From Betaproteobacteria bacterium (lineage in GTDB: Bacteria; Pseudomonadota; Gammaproteobacteria; Burkholderiales; UBA9220): 12,346 nt of DNA. Where the stretch lies: positions 1 to 12,346 of the forward strand of contig DOVS01000212.1 of NCBI GenBank assembly GCA_003519965.1, written 5' to 3'. The translations under genes and the position numbers were made by a program. The notes under the pieces were generated by a model, which was not told the origin of the DNA, made no database searches, and saw only the letters and a list, made by a program, of their open reading frames with translations. Of this stretch, positions 1 through 8,477 are shown piece after piece; positions within the stretch are counted from its first letter, which is position 1; the number at the start of each line of letters is the position of its first letter.

Positions 1-2
1 TG

Positions 3-608
3 ATGGGCATGGGCGAGCCGCTATTGAATTTCGACCATACGTTGAGCGCGTTGCGGCTAATGCTGGACGATTTCGGCTACGGCCTGTCGCGGCGGCGGGT
101 AACGGTGAGCACCGCCGGCGTCGTTCCCGCTATGGATCGGCTGCGGGCGGCCTGCCCGGTGGCGCTTGCGGTTTCTCTGCATGCGCCTAGCGACGCGCTG
201 CGCGACCGCTTGGCGCCGATTAATCAAAAATACCCGTTGCGGGAGTTGATGGCCGCCTGCCGCCGCTACGTGGCGGATGCGCCCCGCGATTTCATTACTT
301 TCGAGTATGTCTTGCTCGATGCGGTGAACGACAGCCCCGCCCATGCGCGCGAATTGCTTGCGTTGACGCGCGATATTCCGTGTAAGTTTAATCTAATCCC
401 CTTTAATCCTTTCGCCGGTGCCGGTTTTAGCCGTTCCCGGCCAGCGGCGGTTCAACATTTTCGTGACGTGCTGATTCAGGGGGGCCGCGTGACGACTACC
501 CGTAAAACGCGCGGCGATGATATTGACGCCGCTTGTGGTCAGCTGGCTGGTCGGGTGGAGGATAAAACGCGGCGGCGTGAACGCGGCATTCTAAGGACGG
601 TGGCGTGA
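3..608 (+). CDS. rlmN: RlmN, dual-specificity 23S rRNA (A2503)/tRNA (A37) C2-methyltransferase, 3' part only
   Basis: Radical-SAM enzyme that methylates C2 of A2503 in 23S rRNA and A37 in some tRNAs. Only the C-terminal 201 residues or so are present. The 5' part, including the CxxxCxxC cluster motif, lies before base 1, so the ATG at base 3 is internal and not the start. The visible part opens with [10 protein letters not shown], the SAM-binding GEP motif of the family. It continues through VSLHAP, the NLIPFNPF segment (visible residues about 129-136), and the end motif [16 protein letters not shown]. The Cys at visible residue 178 (TGT at 534-536) matches the catalytic cysteine that carries the transient methyl group. 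Full-length RlmN is usually 360-390 aa. The TGA stop overlaps the GTG start of the next gene, so the two are likely translationally coupled. Confidence 0.96.
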   Translation: MGMGEPLLNFDHTLSALRLMLDDFGYGLSRRRVTVSTAGVVPAMDRLRAACPVALAVSLHAPSDALRDRLAPINQKYPLRELMAACRRYVADAPRDFITFEYVLLDAVNDSPAHARELLALTRDIPCKFNLIPFNPFAGAGFSRSRPAAVQHFRDVLIQGGRVTTTRKTRGDDIDAACGQLAGRVEDKTRRRERGILRTVA

Positions 609-1357
609 AAGGGCTGTTGCAGAGGGCTTTGCTCTTGCTGCTCGCGGTTGCCCCGGCGGTATGGGCCGGTGACGGCATGGCGCCGCCAGCCACTCGCGCG
701 CGAATCCACACCGATCTGGCCGCGGCGTATTATAGCCGCGGCCAGATCGGCATTGCGCTGCAAGAGTTAAAAACTGCGATCAACGCCGATGCCGACTACG
801 CCCCCGCCTATAACATCAAAGGGCTGATTTACATGGGTCTGAGGGAAAATAAACAGGCGCAGGAAAATTTTGAACAAGCCTTGAGCCTTCGCCCAGGAGA
901 TTCCGATACACAGAACAACTACGGCTGGTTTCTTTGCCAACGCCGCGATCCCAAGGATTCCATCCCACATTTCCTGGCGGCGTTGAAAAACCCGCTGTAC
1001 GCAACGCCGGAGAAGGCTTATTACAATGCGGGTATTTGCAGCCTGAAATTACAAGACGATAAACAAGCCGCCGTATATTTTCGCCGGGCGCTGCAACATC
1101 AGCCTCGCTTAACGCTGGCGCGCTATTACTTGGCGGGGATCGCTTACCGTCAAGGCGCTTATAAGACAGCGGCCCGCTATTTTTCCCTGTTTATCCGGCA
1201 GACGCCTGCGCCAACCGCCGGGCAATTGTGGTTGGGTGTCCAAATTGAGCGTAAGGCGGGAGACGTGAATACCGAGAAAACCTACTCGCTCATGTTGCGC
1301 GATCGTTTTCCCGGCGCCAAGGAGACTCAAGCGTTAAACGACGGAAAACGGCCATGA
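605..1357 (+). CDS. pilW: PilW/PilF-type tetratricopeptide protein (type IV pilus biogenesis)
   Basis: A 250-residue TPR protein in the position where PilW/PilF is normally found, between rlmN and rodZ. In the family it is a pilotin-like factor that helps the PilQ secretin reach and assemble in the outer membrane. The GTG start at 605 is supported by AAGGA at 593-597, seven bases upstream, and by the GTGA overlap with rlmN. Residues 1-21 form a signal peptide (basic start, then a Leu/Ala-rich core) with an AVWA-GD type-I cleavage site. TPR-like helical pairs follow from about residue 35 to 205; [11 protein letters not shown] and [11 protein letters not shown] match the conserved PilF repeats. 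Unlike Pseudomonas PilF there is no lipobox cysteine: the first Cys is beyond residue 100. It may thus be a soluble periplasmic form. Assignment to the family is firm; the pilus role is inferred from family and context. Confidence 0.88.
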   Translation: MKGLLQRALLLLLAVAPAVWAGDGMAPPATRARIHTDLAAAYYSRGQIGIALQELKTAINADADYAPAYNIKGLIYMGLRENKQAQENFEQALSLRPGDSDTQNNYGWFLCQRRDPKDSIPHFLAALKNPLYATPEKAYYNAGICSLKLQDDKQAAVYFRRALQHQPRLTLARYYLAGIAYRQGAYKTAARYFSLFIRQTPAPTAGQLWLGVQIERKAGDVNTEKTYSLMLRDRFPGAKETQALNDGKRP

Positions 1358-2319
1358 CGGAAGAACTTGAAACCCAGGCAGCGGATGCATCCGCCGCTTC
1401 TTCGGTAGATATGGGACGGCAATTGACCGCCGCGCGCGAGAAGCTTGGGTTGAGCGTGGCGGATATCGCGCGCCACCTAAAGCTCGGTACACGTCAGGTG
1501 GAAGCGCTGGAAGCGGAGGATTACGACCAGTTGCCGGGGCCGACGTTTGTCCGCGGTTTCATCCGAAACTACGCTAAGTTGCTGCAAATCGACGCCGGGC
1601 CGTTGCTTGCCGTCTACCAGCAACGCAGTCCACAAACGTTGGCGCCGTTGAGCGTCGCGCCATCGAAAGCGGTCAGTTTTTCCGACACGCGCTCCCCAGG
1701 CTGGGGAAAATATCGATTCGCCGTTATCGGCCTTGCCTTGCTGGCGGCGTTGCTGGCGGGGTTTTATCATTATTTCCCCGGCGTACTCGCTCGCTTGCAG
1801 ATGCAAAACCGATTGTCCCGCGTAGTCGCCCATTCGTTGCCGCCGGTGCCGAAGCCGGCTCCCCCCGCCGCGAAGAAGCTGTTGCCCGTGGTGCGCAAAG
1901 CGCCGCCCGCACCGGTTGTCTTGTCGTCTCCGCCGCCTGCATCCGCCGCTAAGTTTCCGCCATCCGCGGCTGCTCCCCCGGCAGCGGCGGTCGCCGGTCC
2001 CTCGGCGCTATCCACGCCGATCAAGAGCAGCGTCGCTCCCTCCGCCTCTCCGGCCGCCGCGCATGGCGTCGCCGGCAGCGGGCCAGACCATATCGATTTG
2101 AAATTCAGCGCCGATTCCTGGGTGGACGTTCGCGATGGCGGCGGCGCAGTGATTTTTTCCCAACTCAACCACGCCGGCGGGCGCCAGGACGTCTATGGTC
2201 AGGCGCCGTTTCAAGTGGTCGTCGGCAATGCCGGAACGGTTAAATTACTTTATAATGGCCGCCCGGTAGACTTAGCGCCGTACACTAAAATCGACGTGGC
2301 GCACCTGACGCTGAAATAA
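1354..2319 (+). CDS. rodZ: RodZ-like cell-shape protein (HTH, one membrane segment, DUF4115)
   Basis: Bitopic membrane protein that links MreB filaments to the cell-wall elongation machinery. It is 321 residues long and has the full family layout. A Cro/CI-like helix-turn-helix domain spans about residues 21-86 (QLTAAREKLGLSVADIA, then the conserved LPGPTFVRGFIRNYAKLL). One transmembrane helix lies at about 122-141. A Pro/Ala-rich, low-complexity periplasmic linker covers about 162-245. The C-terminal DUF4115 domain covers about 247-321 and has the usual SWVDVRD...G..V motif near its start. In RodZ the HTH domain binds MreB rather than acting as a classical repressor. The ATG start overlaps the pilW stop (ATGA), with GGA at 1343-1345 as a modest ribosome-binding site. 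The stop is six bases before ispG. The linker is where length would be expected to vary between relatives. Confidence 0.9.
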   Translation: MTEELETQAADASAASSVDMGRQLTAAREKLGLSVADIARHLKLGTRQVEALEAEDYDQLPGPTFVRGFIRNYAKLLQIDAGPLLAVYQQRSPQTLAPLSVAPSKAVSFSDTRSPGWGKYRFAVIGLALLAALLAGFYHYFPGVLARLQMQNRLSRVVAHSLPPVPKPAPPAAKKLLPVVRKAPPAPVVLSSPPPASAAKFPPSAAAPPAAAVAGPSALSTPIKSSVAPSASPAAAHGVAGSGPDHIDLKFSADSWVDVRDGGGAVIFSQLNHAGGRQDVYGQAPFQVVVGNAGTVKLLYNGRPVDLAPYTKIDVAHLTLK

Positions 2320-2325
2320 TCCGAT

Positions 2326-3420
2326 ATGTTCTCTCATCAAATTCCACGCCGTAAAAGCCGGCAGATTCGTATCGGCGATGTATTGGTCGGCGGCGATGCG
2401 CCGATTAGCGTGCAGACCATGACCAACACCGAAACGTGCGATGTAGCGGCTACCGTGGCGCAGGTGCGGCAGGCGGCAAACGCGGGCGCCGATATCGTGC
2501 GAGTATCCGTCCCGTCGCTGGAAGCGGCGGACGCCTTTGGCGAGATTAAAAAACAGTCGCCGGTGCCGTTGGTGGCGGACATCCACTTCGATTACCGGAT
2601 CGCCTTGCGGGTCGCCGAGCTGGGCGTGGATTGCTTGCGTATTAACCCTGGCAATATCGGCCGCGCGGAGCGCGTGGGGGAAGTGGTGCGCGCCGCCCGG
2701 GATCATGGTATTCCGATTCGCATTGGGGTGAACGCCGGCTCCCTGGAAAAAGACTTACAGAAAAAATACCGTGAACCGACGCCGGCGGCGCTGGTGGAGT
2801 CGGCGTTGCGCCATATCGATATTCTGAACCGACTGGATTTTCAGGATTTCAAGGTGAGTCTCAAGGCGTCGGAGATTTTTTTGACCCTCGAAGCGTATCG
2901 CTTGCTTGCGCGTCAGATCGAGCAGCCATTGCACCTAGGTATTACTGAAGCCGGTGGTTTGCGCGCCGGCGGGATTAAATCCGCCATCGGCTTGGGCATG
3001 CTGCTTTCCCAGGGAATCGGCGATACCTTGCGGGTGTCGCTGGCCGCCGATCCGGTGGAAGAAGTGAAGGTCGGTTTCGATATATTGAAAAGCCTGCACC
3101 TCAGAAATAAAGGAATAAACTTCATTGCTTGCCCTACTTGCTCGCGTCAGGAATTCGACGTGATTAAAACAGTCAACGTTTTGGAGAATCGGCTGGAGGA
3201 TGTGCTGGCGCCCCTCGACGTGGCGGTCATCGGTTGCGTGGTGAACGGCCCCGGAGAGGCGCGAGCGGCGCATATCGGGGTAGCCGGCGGCTCCCCCAAC
3301 TTACTGCTCTACCGCGATGGGAAACCGGTGGGGAAGCTCAAGGAAGCAACCCTAGTCGATGACCTGGAGCAGGAAATCCGCGCGCACATTGCGGCGCGAC
3401 AGGCGGCGACGGAAAATTAG
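2326..3420 (+). CDS. ispG: IspG, 4-hydroxy-3-methylbut-2-en-1-yl diphosphate synthase (flavodoxin type)
   Basis: Seventh enzyme of the non-mevalonate (MEP) isoprenoid pathway. It reductively opens 2-C-methyl-D-erythritol 2,4-cyclodiphosphate to HMBPP using a [4Fe-4S] cluster. The protein is 364 residues, close to the E. coli length. An N-terminal TIM-barrel is visible in [37 protein letters not shown] and [14 protein letters not shown]. The C-terminal cluster domain supplies Cys269 and Cys272 ([13 protein letters not shown]), Cys304 ([11 protein letters not shown]) and the cluster-binding Glu311. All expected ligands are present, so the enzyme should be active. The start lies only six bases after rodZ and has no clear Shine-Dalgarno sequence, so translation probably depends on ribosomes leaving rodZ. 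The short form lacks the internal extension I associate with many betaproteobacterial IspGs, which is a mild point for a gammaproteobacterial origin. Confidence 0.97.
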   Translation: MFSHQIPRRKSRQIRIGDVLVGGDAPISVQTMTNTETCDVAATVAQVRQAANAGADIVRVSVPSLEAADAFGEIKKQSPVPLVADIHFDYRIALRVAELGVDCLRINPGNIGRAERVGEVVRAARDHGIPIRIGVNAGSLEKDLQKKYREPTPAALVESALRHIDILNRLDFQDFKVSLKASEIFLTLEAYRLLARQIEQPLHLGITEAGGLRAGGIKSAIGLGMLLSQGIGDTLRVSLAADPVEEVKVGFDILKSLHLRNKGINFIACPTCSRQEFDVIKTVNVLENRLEDVLAPLDVAVIGCVVNGPGEARAAHIGVAGGSPNLLLYRDGKPVGKLKEATLVDDLEQEIRAHIAARQAATEN

Positions 3421-3464
3421 CCTAGCCGCCCCCCTTCAATTGTAAATGATGTGATGACAACCGC

Positions 3465-4751
3465 ATGAGCCATACCATTCAGGCCGTCCGGGGAATGAAC
3501 GATATTCTTCCCGGCGACGCCCATTTTTGGGAGTTTTTTGAAACAACCGTCGTCGATTGGTTAAAAAGTTACGGCTATCGCGCGATTCGCTTACCGATTG
3601 TTGAAAGTACGGATCTCTTCGTTCGCTCCATCGGCGAGGTAACGGACATTGTGGAAAAAGAGATGTACACATTCATCGATGCGCTCAATGGCGAAAGCCT
3701 GACGCTGCGGCCGGAAGGCACCGCCGGTTGCGCGCGCGCGGTGATGCAACACAATTTATCGTATAACGCACCCCAGCGGCTCTATTACATGGGGCCGATG
3801 TTTCGCCATGAGCGTCCGCAAAAAGGACGTTACCGCCAATTTCATCAGGTTGGCGTGGAAGCATTCGGCTTTCCCGGGCCGGATATGGATGTAGAGCATA
3901 TCGTCATGACGAGCCGCTTGTGGAAGCGCTTGGGGTTAACCGATGTGCGTTTGCAAATCAATACCTTGGGCGATAGCGCGGCGCGGCGCCGCCATCGCCA
4001 AAAACTCGTCCGCTATTTGGAACGGCGTGTCGAGCAGCTGGACGAAGACGCCAAGCGCCGCCTTCACGCGAATCCGCTACGTATTTTGGACAGCAAAAAC
4101 CCAGCCATGCAGGAAATGATCGAAAGCGCGCCGCGCCTCATGGATGACCTGGAAGAAGACGCATTGCGGCACTTCGAGCAGTTGCAACAGTCGTTGCGCG
4201 AGGCGGAGATAGAATGCGAAATCAATCCGCGGCTGGTGCGGGGGTTGGATTATTATAATTTCACCGTGTTTGAATGGGTCACCGATCGTTTGGGCGCGCA
4301 AGGAACGGTGTGCGCCGGCGGACGTTACGACGGCTTGCTCGCTCAGCTAGGCGGCAAGCCCGCGCCCGCCTGCGGTTTTGCCATGGGCGTGGAGCGCTTG
4401 CTGGCGTTAATGGCCGCGCAGCAAGTGACTGCGCCTTCGCCGCCGGCGGATGTTTATCTGGCGCATCAAGGCGCGGTGGCGGACCGTTTCGCCCTGCACG
4501 CGGCGGAACGGCTGCGTGACCACGGCATTCAAGTGATTTACCATTGCGGCGGCGGCGGTTTTAAATCGCAAATGAAAAAGGCGGATCACAGCGGGGCGCG
4601 TTACGCGATTATTCTCGGTGACGACGAAGCGGCGCGGAACATGCTAACGCTTAAACCGTTGCGTGAACTGGGCGAGCAGGCCCAATTATCCCTTGAAGAG
4701 GCGATTGACGTCTTATCTTCCCCGGCGCCGGGCAATTCGGCGGCATCCTAA
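3465..4751 (+). CDS. hisS: HisS, histidyl-tRNA synthetase
   Basis: Class II aminoacyl-tRNA synthetase that charges tRNA-His, 428 residues, which is normal for bacterial HisRS. Visible elements, in order: the N-terminal AVRGMNDILP; LRPEGTAG around residue 82 (histidine/ATP site); motif 2 with FRHERPQKGRYRQFHQ at 113-128, where Arg114 is the expected ATP-binding arginine; the histidine-specific LVRGLDYY loop at 257-264; motif 3 with GFAMGVERLL at about 304-313; and a C-terminal anticodon-binding domain from about residue 330. The start follows a 44-base gap after ispG with no clear Shine-Dalgarno sequence; an upstream ATG at 3454 is in another frame and stops at once. The gene ends 15 bases before the yfgM-like gene, as in the common hisS-yfgM-bamB-der order. 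Confidence 0.97.
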   Translation: MSHTIQAVRGMNDILPGDAHFWEFFETTVVDWLKSYGYRAIRLPIVESTDLFVRSIGEVTDIVEKEMYTFIDALNGESLTLRPEGTAGCARAVMQHNLSYNAPQRLYYMGPMFRHERPQKGRYRQFHQVGVEAFGFPGPDMDVEHIVMTSRLWKRLGLTDVRLQINTLGDSAARRRHRQKLVRYLERRVEQLDEDAKRRLHANPLRILDSKNPAMQEMIESAPRLMDDLEEDALRHFEQLQQSLREAEIECEINPRLVRGLDYYNFTVFEWVTDRLGAQGTVCAGGRYDGLLAQLGGKPAPACGFAMGVERLLALMAAQQVTAPSPPADVYLAHQGAVADRFALHAAERLRDHGIQVIYHCGGGGFKSQMKKADHSGARYAIILGDDEAARNMLTLKPLRELGEQAQLSLEEAIDVLSSPAPGNSAAS

Positions 4752-4766
4752 GCGAGGAATCGATTT

Positions 4767-5396
4767 ATGTTGGATTTAGAAGAACAGGAGCAATTCGACG
4801 CCTTGAAAGCCTGGTGGAAGCGTTATGGCGGCGCGCTCATGACGGTGGTGTTGGTGCTGGCGATAACGGTTTCAGCCATCCAAGGTTGGCGCTATTATCA
4901 GCGGCGCCAAGCGGCGCAGGCTTCTGCCTTATTCGGTGTATTGCAAGAGGTCGCGCAAGGCGGCGACGCTTCGAAGATACGCGAGGCGTCGGGAGAAATT
5001 ATGAGCCGCTACCCTGGCACCGCTTATGCGCCGCGGGCCGCCTTGATCGCGGCGCACGCCAATTACGCGCATGGAGACGCCAAGAGCGCCAAGGCCCAGT
5101 TGCAATGGGTCATCGATCATGCCGGCGAACCCGCGCTCCGGGATATTGCCCGCTTGCGCTTGGCGAGCGTGTTATTCGACGAAAAAGACGCCAAGGGCGC
5201 GCTTGCATTGTTGAACGCCAAGCACGGCGCCAGCTTCGATGCGTTGTACGCCGATCTTTCGGGCGATATTCTGGCGGTGCAGGGGCAGACGGCCAAGGCA
5301 AAGCGCGCCTATAAAACGGCGCTCGCTCGATTGGATAAGCATTTGGAATACCGCAAGGTCGTTCAGATGAAATTAGACGCACTGGGGACGGAGTGA
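4767..5396 (+). CDS. yfgM: YfgM-like ancillary SecYEG translocon subunit, TPR protein
   Basis: A 209-residue inner-membrane protein with a short cytosolic N-terminus (residues 1-20, acidic and aromatic), one transmembrane helix at about 21-41 and a periplasmic domain of TPR-like repeats. The YfgM/TPR_21 signature is seen in the LDLEEQEQFDALKAWWK start and in the regular Ala-rich helical pairs (for example YPGTAYAPRAALIAA and DIARLRLASVLF). In E. coli YfgM associates with the SecYEG translocon and the chaperone PpiD and helps hand secreted proteins to periplasmic chaperones. The same role is inferred here from family and position between hisS and bamB. GAGGA at 4754-4758, eight bases before the ATG, supports the start. 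Its stop overlaps the start region of bamB. Confidence 0.9.
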   Translation: MLDLEEQEQFDALKAWWKRYGGALMTVVLVLAITVSAIQGWRYYQRRQAAQASALFGVLQEVAQGGDASKIREASGEIMSRYPGTAYAPRAALIAAHANYAHGDAKSAKAQLQWVIDHAGEPALRDIARLRLASVLFDEKDAKGALALLNAKHGASFDALYADLSGDILAVQGQTAKAKRAYKTALARLDKHLEYRKVVQMKLDALGTE

Positions 5397-6589
5397 TGAC
5401 GGGAAAAGGGAATAAGATCGGCATGATTCGGCCGCTGCTGCTGGGACTGGTGGTGATGTCGCTGGCTGCCTGCTCTTCCTTAAAGGAAGACGTGTCCTCT
5501 GGGTTCGGCCTGCTTTCTGGCGGCAACAAAGGGCCGCAGCCCGCGCCGCTAGCGAGTTTCACTCCGCGCGTGACGTTGCACCTCGCGTGGAGCCGCCATA
5601 TCGCGGATGGCGGCGGCTATGTATTTTCCCCCTGGGTCGATGCTGGGAGTGTTTATGTGGCGGGTCATGACGGCGCCGTTGCCCGGTTGCATTTGGCGGA
5701 TGGTAAAACGCAATGGCGGATCGACGCCGGGCAGAAGTTGACCGGCGGCGTTGGCGTCGGCGCCGGCCGCGTCGTGGTGGGTACGGGAAACGGCGAGGTG
5801 CTGGCGTTCGACGAAGATAGCGGCAAGCCCGCTTGGCGCGCACCGGCGTCCAGCGAGGTGTTGAGCGCTCCCCGTGTTTCCCGCGGACTCGTGGTGGTGC
5901 GTACCGAAGATAACCGAGTTACCGCGTATGACGCGGCAAACGGCAAGGTTAAATGGTTTTACGAGCACGCCACGCCGGCTCTGACGGTATGGAATCACGC
6001 CGGCGTTCTGGTCGACCGGGGGGCGGTATTCGCCGGATATGGCGGCGGCAAGCTGGCGGCGATCGATGTAGCCAGCGGTAACCTGGGATGGGAAACCAAT
6101 GTGGCCATTCCCCATGGCGCGACCGAAATCGAGCGGATCGCGGATATTACCAGTAATCCCGTGACGGATAACCGGCACGTGTATGCGGTGACTTACCAGG
6201 GACGGGCGGCTTGCCTCGATGCGCGGAGCGGCAATATCGTTTGGGCGCGGAAAATGTCGAGTATCGCCGGTCTGGCGGTGGATAATCGTAATGTCTATAT
6301 CAGCGAGGCCAACGGCGACGTGGTGGCGCTGGATAAAAATAGCGGAGAGCGTGTCTGGACGCAGCGCAAGCTATTTGCCCGCCGTTTGAGTACGCCCGCG
6401 GTGGTGGGCGGTTACGTGGTGGTCGGCGATTTTCAAGGCTATCTTCACCTCTTGTCCCGCGAGGACGGTGCATTCGCCGGACGGGCCGCTACCGATGGCA
6501 GCGCCATTGTCACCCGTCCGATTCCGTTGACCGGCGGAGTGCTGGTGCAAACGCGCGATGGGGGTGTCTACACCTTCCGGTTTAAATAG
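5396..6589 (+). CDS. bamB: BamB, outer-membrane protein assembly lipoprotein
   Basis: Lipoprotein partner of BamA in the outer-membrane beta-barrel assembly machine. It is predicted to fold as an eight-bladed beta-propeller. I count eight PQQ-like blade motifs, including [75 protein letters not shown] and [15 protein letters not shown], ending in GGVYTFRF. A lipobox (LAAC) puts the lipidated Cys at residue 26 from the ATG at 5396. Three starts are possible: GTG 5393, ATG 5396 and ATG 5423. I prefer 5396 because GGGGA (5384-5388) lies seven bases upstream. ATG 5423 would give a more typical 16-residue signal peptide, since 5396 adds a charged nine-residue leader. The start overlaps the yfgM stop, which suggests coupling. 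Confidence 0.94.
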   Translation: MTGKGNKIGMIRPLLLGLVVMSLAACSSLKEDVSSGFGLLSGGNKGPQPAPLASFTPRVTLHLAWSRHIADGGGYVFSPWVDAGSVYVAGHDGAVARLHLADGKTQWRIDAGQKLTGGVGVGAGRVVVGTGNGEVLAFDEDSGKPAWRAPASSEVLSAPRVSRGLVVVRTEDNRVTAYDAANGKVKWFYEHATPALTVWNHAGVLVDRGAVFAGYGGGKLAAIDVASGNLGWETNVAIPHGATEIERIADITSNPVTDNRHVYAVTYQGRAACLDARSGNIVWARKMSSIAGLAVDNRNVYISEANGDVVALDKNSGERVWTQRKLFARRLSTPAVVGGYVVVGDFQGYLHLLSREDGAFAGRAATDGSAIVTRPIPLTGGVLVQTRDGGVYTFRFK

Positions 6590-6606
6590 GGCGCGCCACC
6601 AAAACC

Positions 6607-8007
6607 ATGAAACCTACCTTGGTGTTGATCGGGCGGCCTAATGTTGGCAAGTCCACGCTATTCAACCGTCTGACGCGCAGCCGCGACGCCCTGGTGGCGG
6701 ACCTGCCGGGGCTGACCCGCGATCGCCATTACGGCCATGGAGCGCTAGGAGACAGGCCCTATCTCGTTGTGGATACCGGAGGGTTCGAGCCGGTGGCGAA
6801 AGACGGCATTCTTCATCACATGGCGCGTCAAACCCGGCAAGCAATCGATGAAGCCGATAAGGTGGTGTTTCTGGTGGATGCGCGCCAGGGATTGACGCCC
6901 ATGGATAAGGCGATTGCCGTGACGGTGCGCCAGTCGGGACGCCAAGCCATGGTCGTGGTAAATAAAGCGGAAGGAATGGCGCGCGCGGTGGTCGCCGCCG
7001 AATTTTTCGAGTTGGGGCTAGGCGAACCGGTGGCCATCTCCGCCGCTCACGGCGATGGCGTGCGAGAATTGGTGGAGCTGGCGCTGGCGGATTTTCCGCA
7101 GGAAAAAGAACCGCCGGCGGACGCGGAAAAACAGCCGAAAATCGCTGTGGTGGGCCGCCCCAACGTCGGCAAATCCACTCTGGTCAATAGCTTGCTCGGC
7201 GAAGACCGAGTGATTGCCTTCGACCAGGCGGGAACGACTCGAGACAGTATTTACATCGACTTTGAACATGGCGGACGGTGTTACGTATTGATCGATACCG
7301 CCGGCGTGCGTAAGCGCGGCAAAATTTTCGAGGCGGTGGAAAAGTTCTCCGTCGTGAAAACCTTGCAGGCGATTGAAGACGCCAACGTCGTCGTGCTCAT
7401 CGTGGACGCCCAGCAAGACATCTCCGACCAGGATGCGAGCCTCGCCGGTTTTATTCTGGAGAGCGGCCGCGCGCTGGTGCTCGCGGTTAACAAATGGGAC
7501 GGCCTAGACGCCGACCGGCGCAACCGGATCAAGGGAGACATCGCACGGCGATTGAATTTTCTCGGCTTCGCTCGATGCCACTACATCTCGGCGTTGACGG
7601 GAAGCGGTGTGAGATTGCTGATGAAATCCGTTAACGAGGCATACGCGGCGGCGATGGTGAAAATGCCTACGCCCAAGTTAAGTCGAACCTTGCAGGACGC
7701 CGTTGCTAAGCAGCCGCCGCCGGTTTCCGGCCTGCGCCGTCCAAAACTGCGCTATGCCCATCAGGGCGGTAGCAATCCGCCGATTATCGTGGTTCACGGC
7801 ACGTCGGTAGACGGTGTCGGCGACAGCTATCGCCGCTACTTGGAAAAGGTGTTTCGCGAGGTCTTCAAGCTAAGCGGTACGCCGCTTCGCGTGCAGTTTA
7901 AACAAGCGCATAATCCCTATGCCGGCAAAAAGGCGGCGCCGCTCACCAAAGGCGAGGTAAATCGGGCGCGGCGGGAGCGGCGTTTCCGCAAACGGGCGTT
8001 TGGCTGA
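6607..8007 (+). CDS. der: Der (EngA), tandem-GTPase ribosome assembly factor
   Basis: Essential double-GTPase needed for maturation of the 50S ribosomal subunit, 466 residues. Both G domains are complete. G domain 1 has GRPNVGKS at residues 9-16, DTGG at 56-59 and NKAEG at 119-123. G domain 2 has GRPNVGKS at 183-190, DTAG at 230-233 and NKWD at 295-298. The C-terminal KH-like domain (about 350-466) includes the conserved [13 protein letters not shown] and HGT segments and ends in a basic tail ([12 protein letters not shown]), typical of rRNA binding. The gene begins 17 bases after bamB with no strong Shine-Dalgarno sequence. It is the last intact gene of the first block; the gene-free stretch starts right after its stop. 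Confidence 0.97.
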   Translation: MKPTLVLIGRPNVGKSTLFNRLTRSRDALVADLPGLTRDRHYGHGALGDRPYLVVDTGGFEPVAKDGILHHMARQTRQAIDEADKVVFLVDARQGLTPMDKAIAVTVRQSGRQAMVVVNKAEGMARAVVAAEFFELGLGEPVAISAAHGDGVRELVELALADFPQEKEPPADAEKQPKIAVVGRPNVGKSTLVNSLLGEDRVIAFDQAGTTRDSIYIDFEHGGRCYVLIDTAGVRKRGKIFEAVEKFSVVKTLQAIEDANVVVLIVDAQQDISDQDASLAGFILESGRALVLAVNKWDGLDADRRNRIKGDIARRLNFLGFARCHYISALTGSGVRLLMKSVNEAYAAAMVKMPTPKLSRTLQDAVAKQPPPVSGLRRPKLRYAHQGGSNPPIIVVHGTSVDGVGDSYRRYLEKVFREVFKLSGTPLRVQFKQAHNPYAGKKAAPLTKGEVNRARRERRFRKRAFG

Positions 8008-8053
8008 GGCGCAGCCGCCGGGGCGCGCGTCCAAACGACGACGAAATTGACAG

Positions 8054-8060
8054 AAGGAGG
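8054..8060 (+). promoter_or_regulatory. Strong Shine-Dalgarno site without an intact gene
   Basis: AAGGAGG lies four bases before the ATG at 8065. It is the best match to the 16S rRNA 3' end in the window, better than that of any intact gene here. Such a site in front of a 24-codon frame suggests it once served a real gene, or serves a very short peptide. Confidence 0.5.
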
Positions 8061-8064
8061 ACGC

Positions 8065-8139
8065 ATGGCCGATTCACAGAACCAGGAAATACGGGAAATT
8101 CGCATCGGCCCCCTCATCTTCCCGGCGAATTCGCGCTAG
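8065..8139 (+). CDS. 24-codon reading frame, short peptide or 5' relic of a lost gene
   Basis: ATG at 8065 runs for 24 codons to TAG at 8137-8139. The predicted product begins MADSQNQEIREIRIGPLIF. It is preceded by AAGGAGG at the right distance, so it is likely translated if transcribed. I do not recognise the sequence. The pattern charged start, then EIRIGPLIF, would suit the first beta-strand of a soluble enzyme, for example an alpha/beta hydrolase, but that is only a guess. The same frame stays open after the TAG until 8446, which would fit a nonsense mutation in a longer gene. The later part does not read like a good protein throughout, though, so a frameshift is also likely. A translated leader peptide is the main alternative. 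Confidence 0.3.
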   Translation: MADSQNQEIREIRIGPLIFPANSR

Positions 8140-8205
8140 CGGCGACCGCGCGCAGCATGCGGTCGAAGAAAGCGAAGAATCCGACTCCTCGCAATACGCG
8201 CAAAC

Positions 8206-8477
8206 ATGTGGATACTCGCCTCTTCTGTACCGGTAACGAAGATTAAGACGCCGCCGGCAATCATCGCCCATGCCCATTTCGCCGCTGGCGAACGGCGCAT
8301 CCGTATTATGGGAAATCTTTACACTGTGCAGGGGGATGACCGGAGCGAGGCCGTCAGTTTATCGCCGCCGAACCCTTCGCGAGCCGTTTTGAATGGGAAG
8401 CGCATATCCGTCACTGGCCCGCCAAAGCAATTTTGGCGCGATTGGTGACGACCCAGACGACTTGGCGGACGATGTGA
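8206..8477 (+). pseudogene. Possible remnant of a YciI-like protein, frameshifted
   Basis: Two pieces in different frames can be read as one damaged small protein. The first (frame of 8206) includes AHAHFAAGERRIRIMGN and LYTVQGDDRSEAV. The second (frame of 8340, stop at 8475-8477) includes RQFIAAEPFASRFEW and EAHIRHWP. In YciI-family proteins a segment of the kind HL..L...GRL...GPL is followed by A..F...DPF......I.PW, and the two pieces have that order. The join would need a frame change near 8352 and a loss of about ten residues. The resemblance is from memory and weak: no catalytic His-Asp pair can be placed with confidence. The pieces may instead be chance open stretches. Confidence 0.22.

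Noticed and set aside
1770..2168. Long - strand and alternative-frame open stretches over the rodZ linker
   Set aside because: The Pro/Ala-rich linker produces Gly/Ala-rich antisense frames by composition alone.
3421..3464. Internal promoter between ispG and hisS
   Set aside because: TGTAAATGAT is a poor -10 and no matching -35 is present; read-through from ispG is simpler.
8047..8052. Perfect TTGACA -35 element before the 24-codon frame
   Set aside because: No acceptable -10 is found 16-18 bases downstream; the expected place falls inside the short frame and reads CGATTC.
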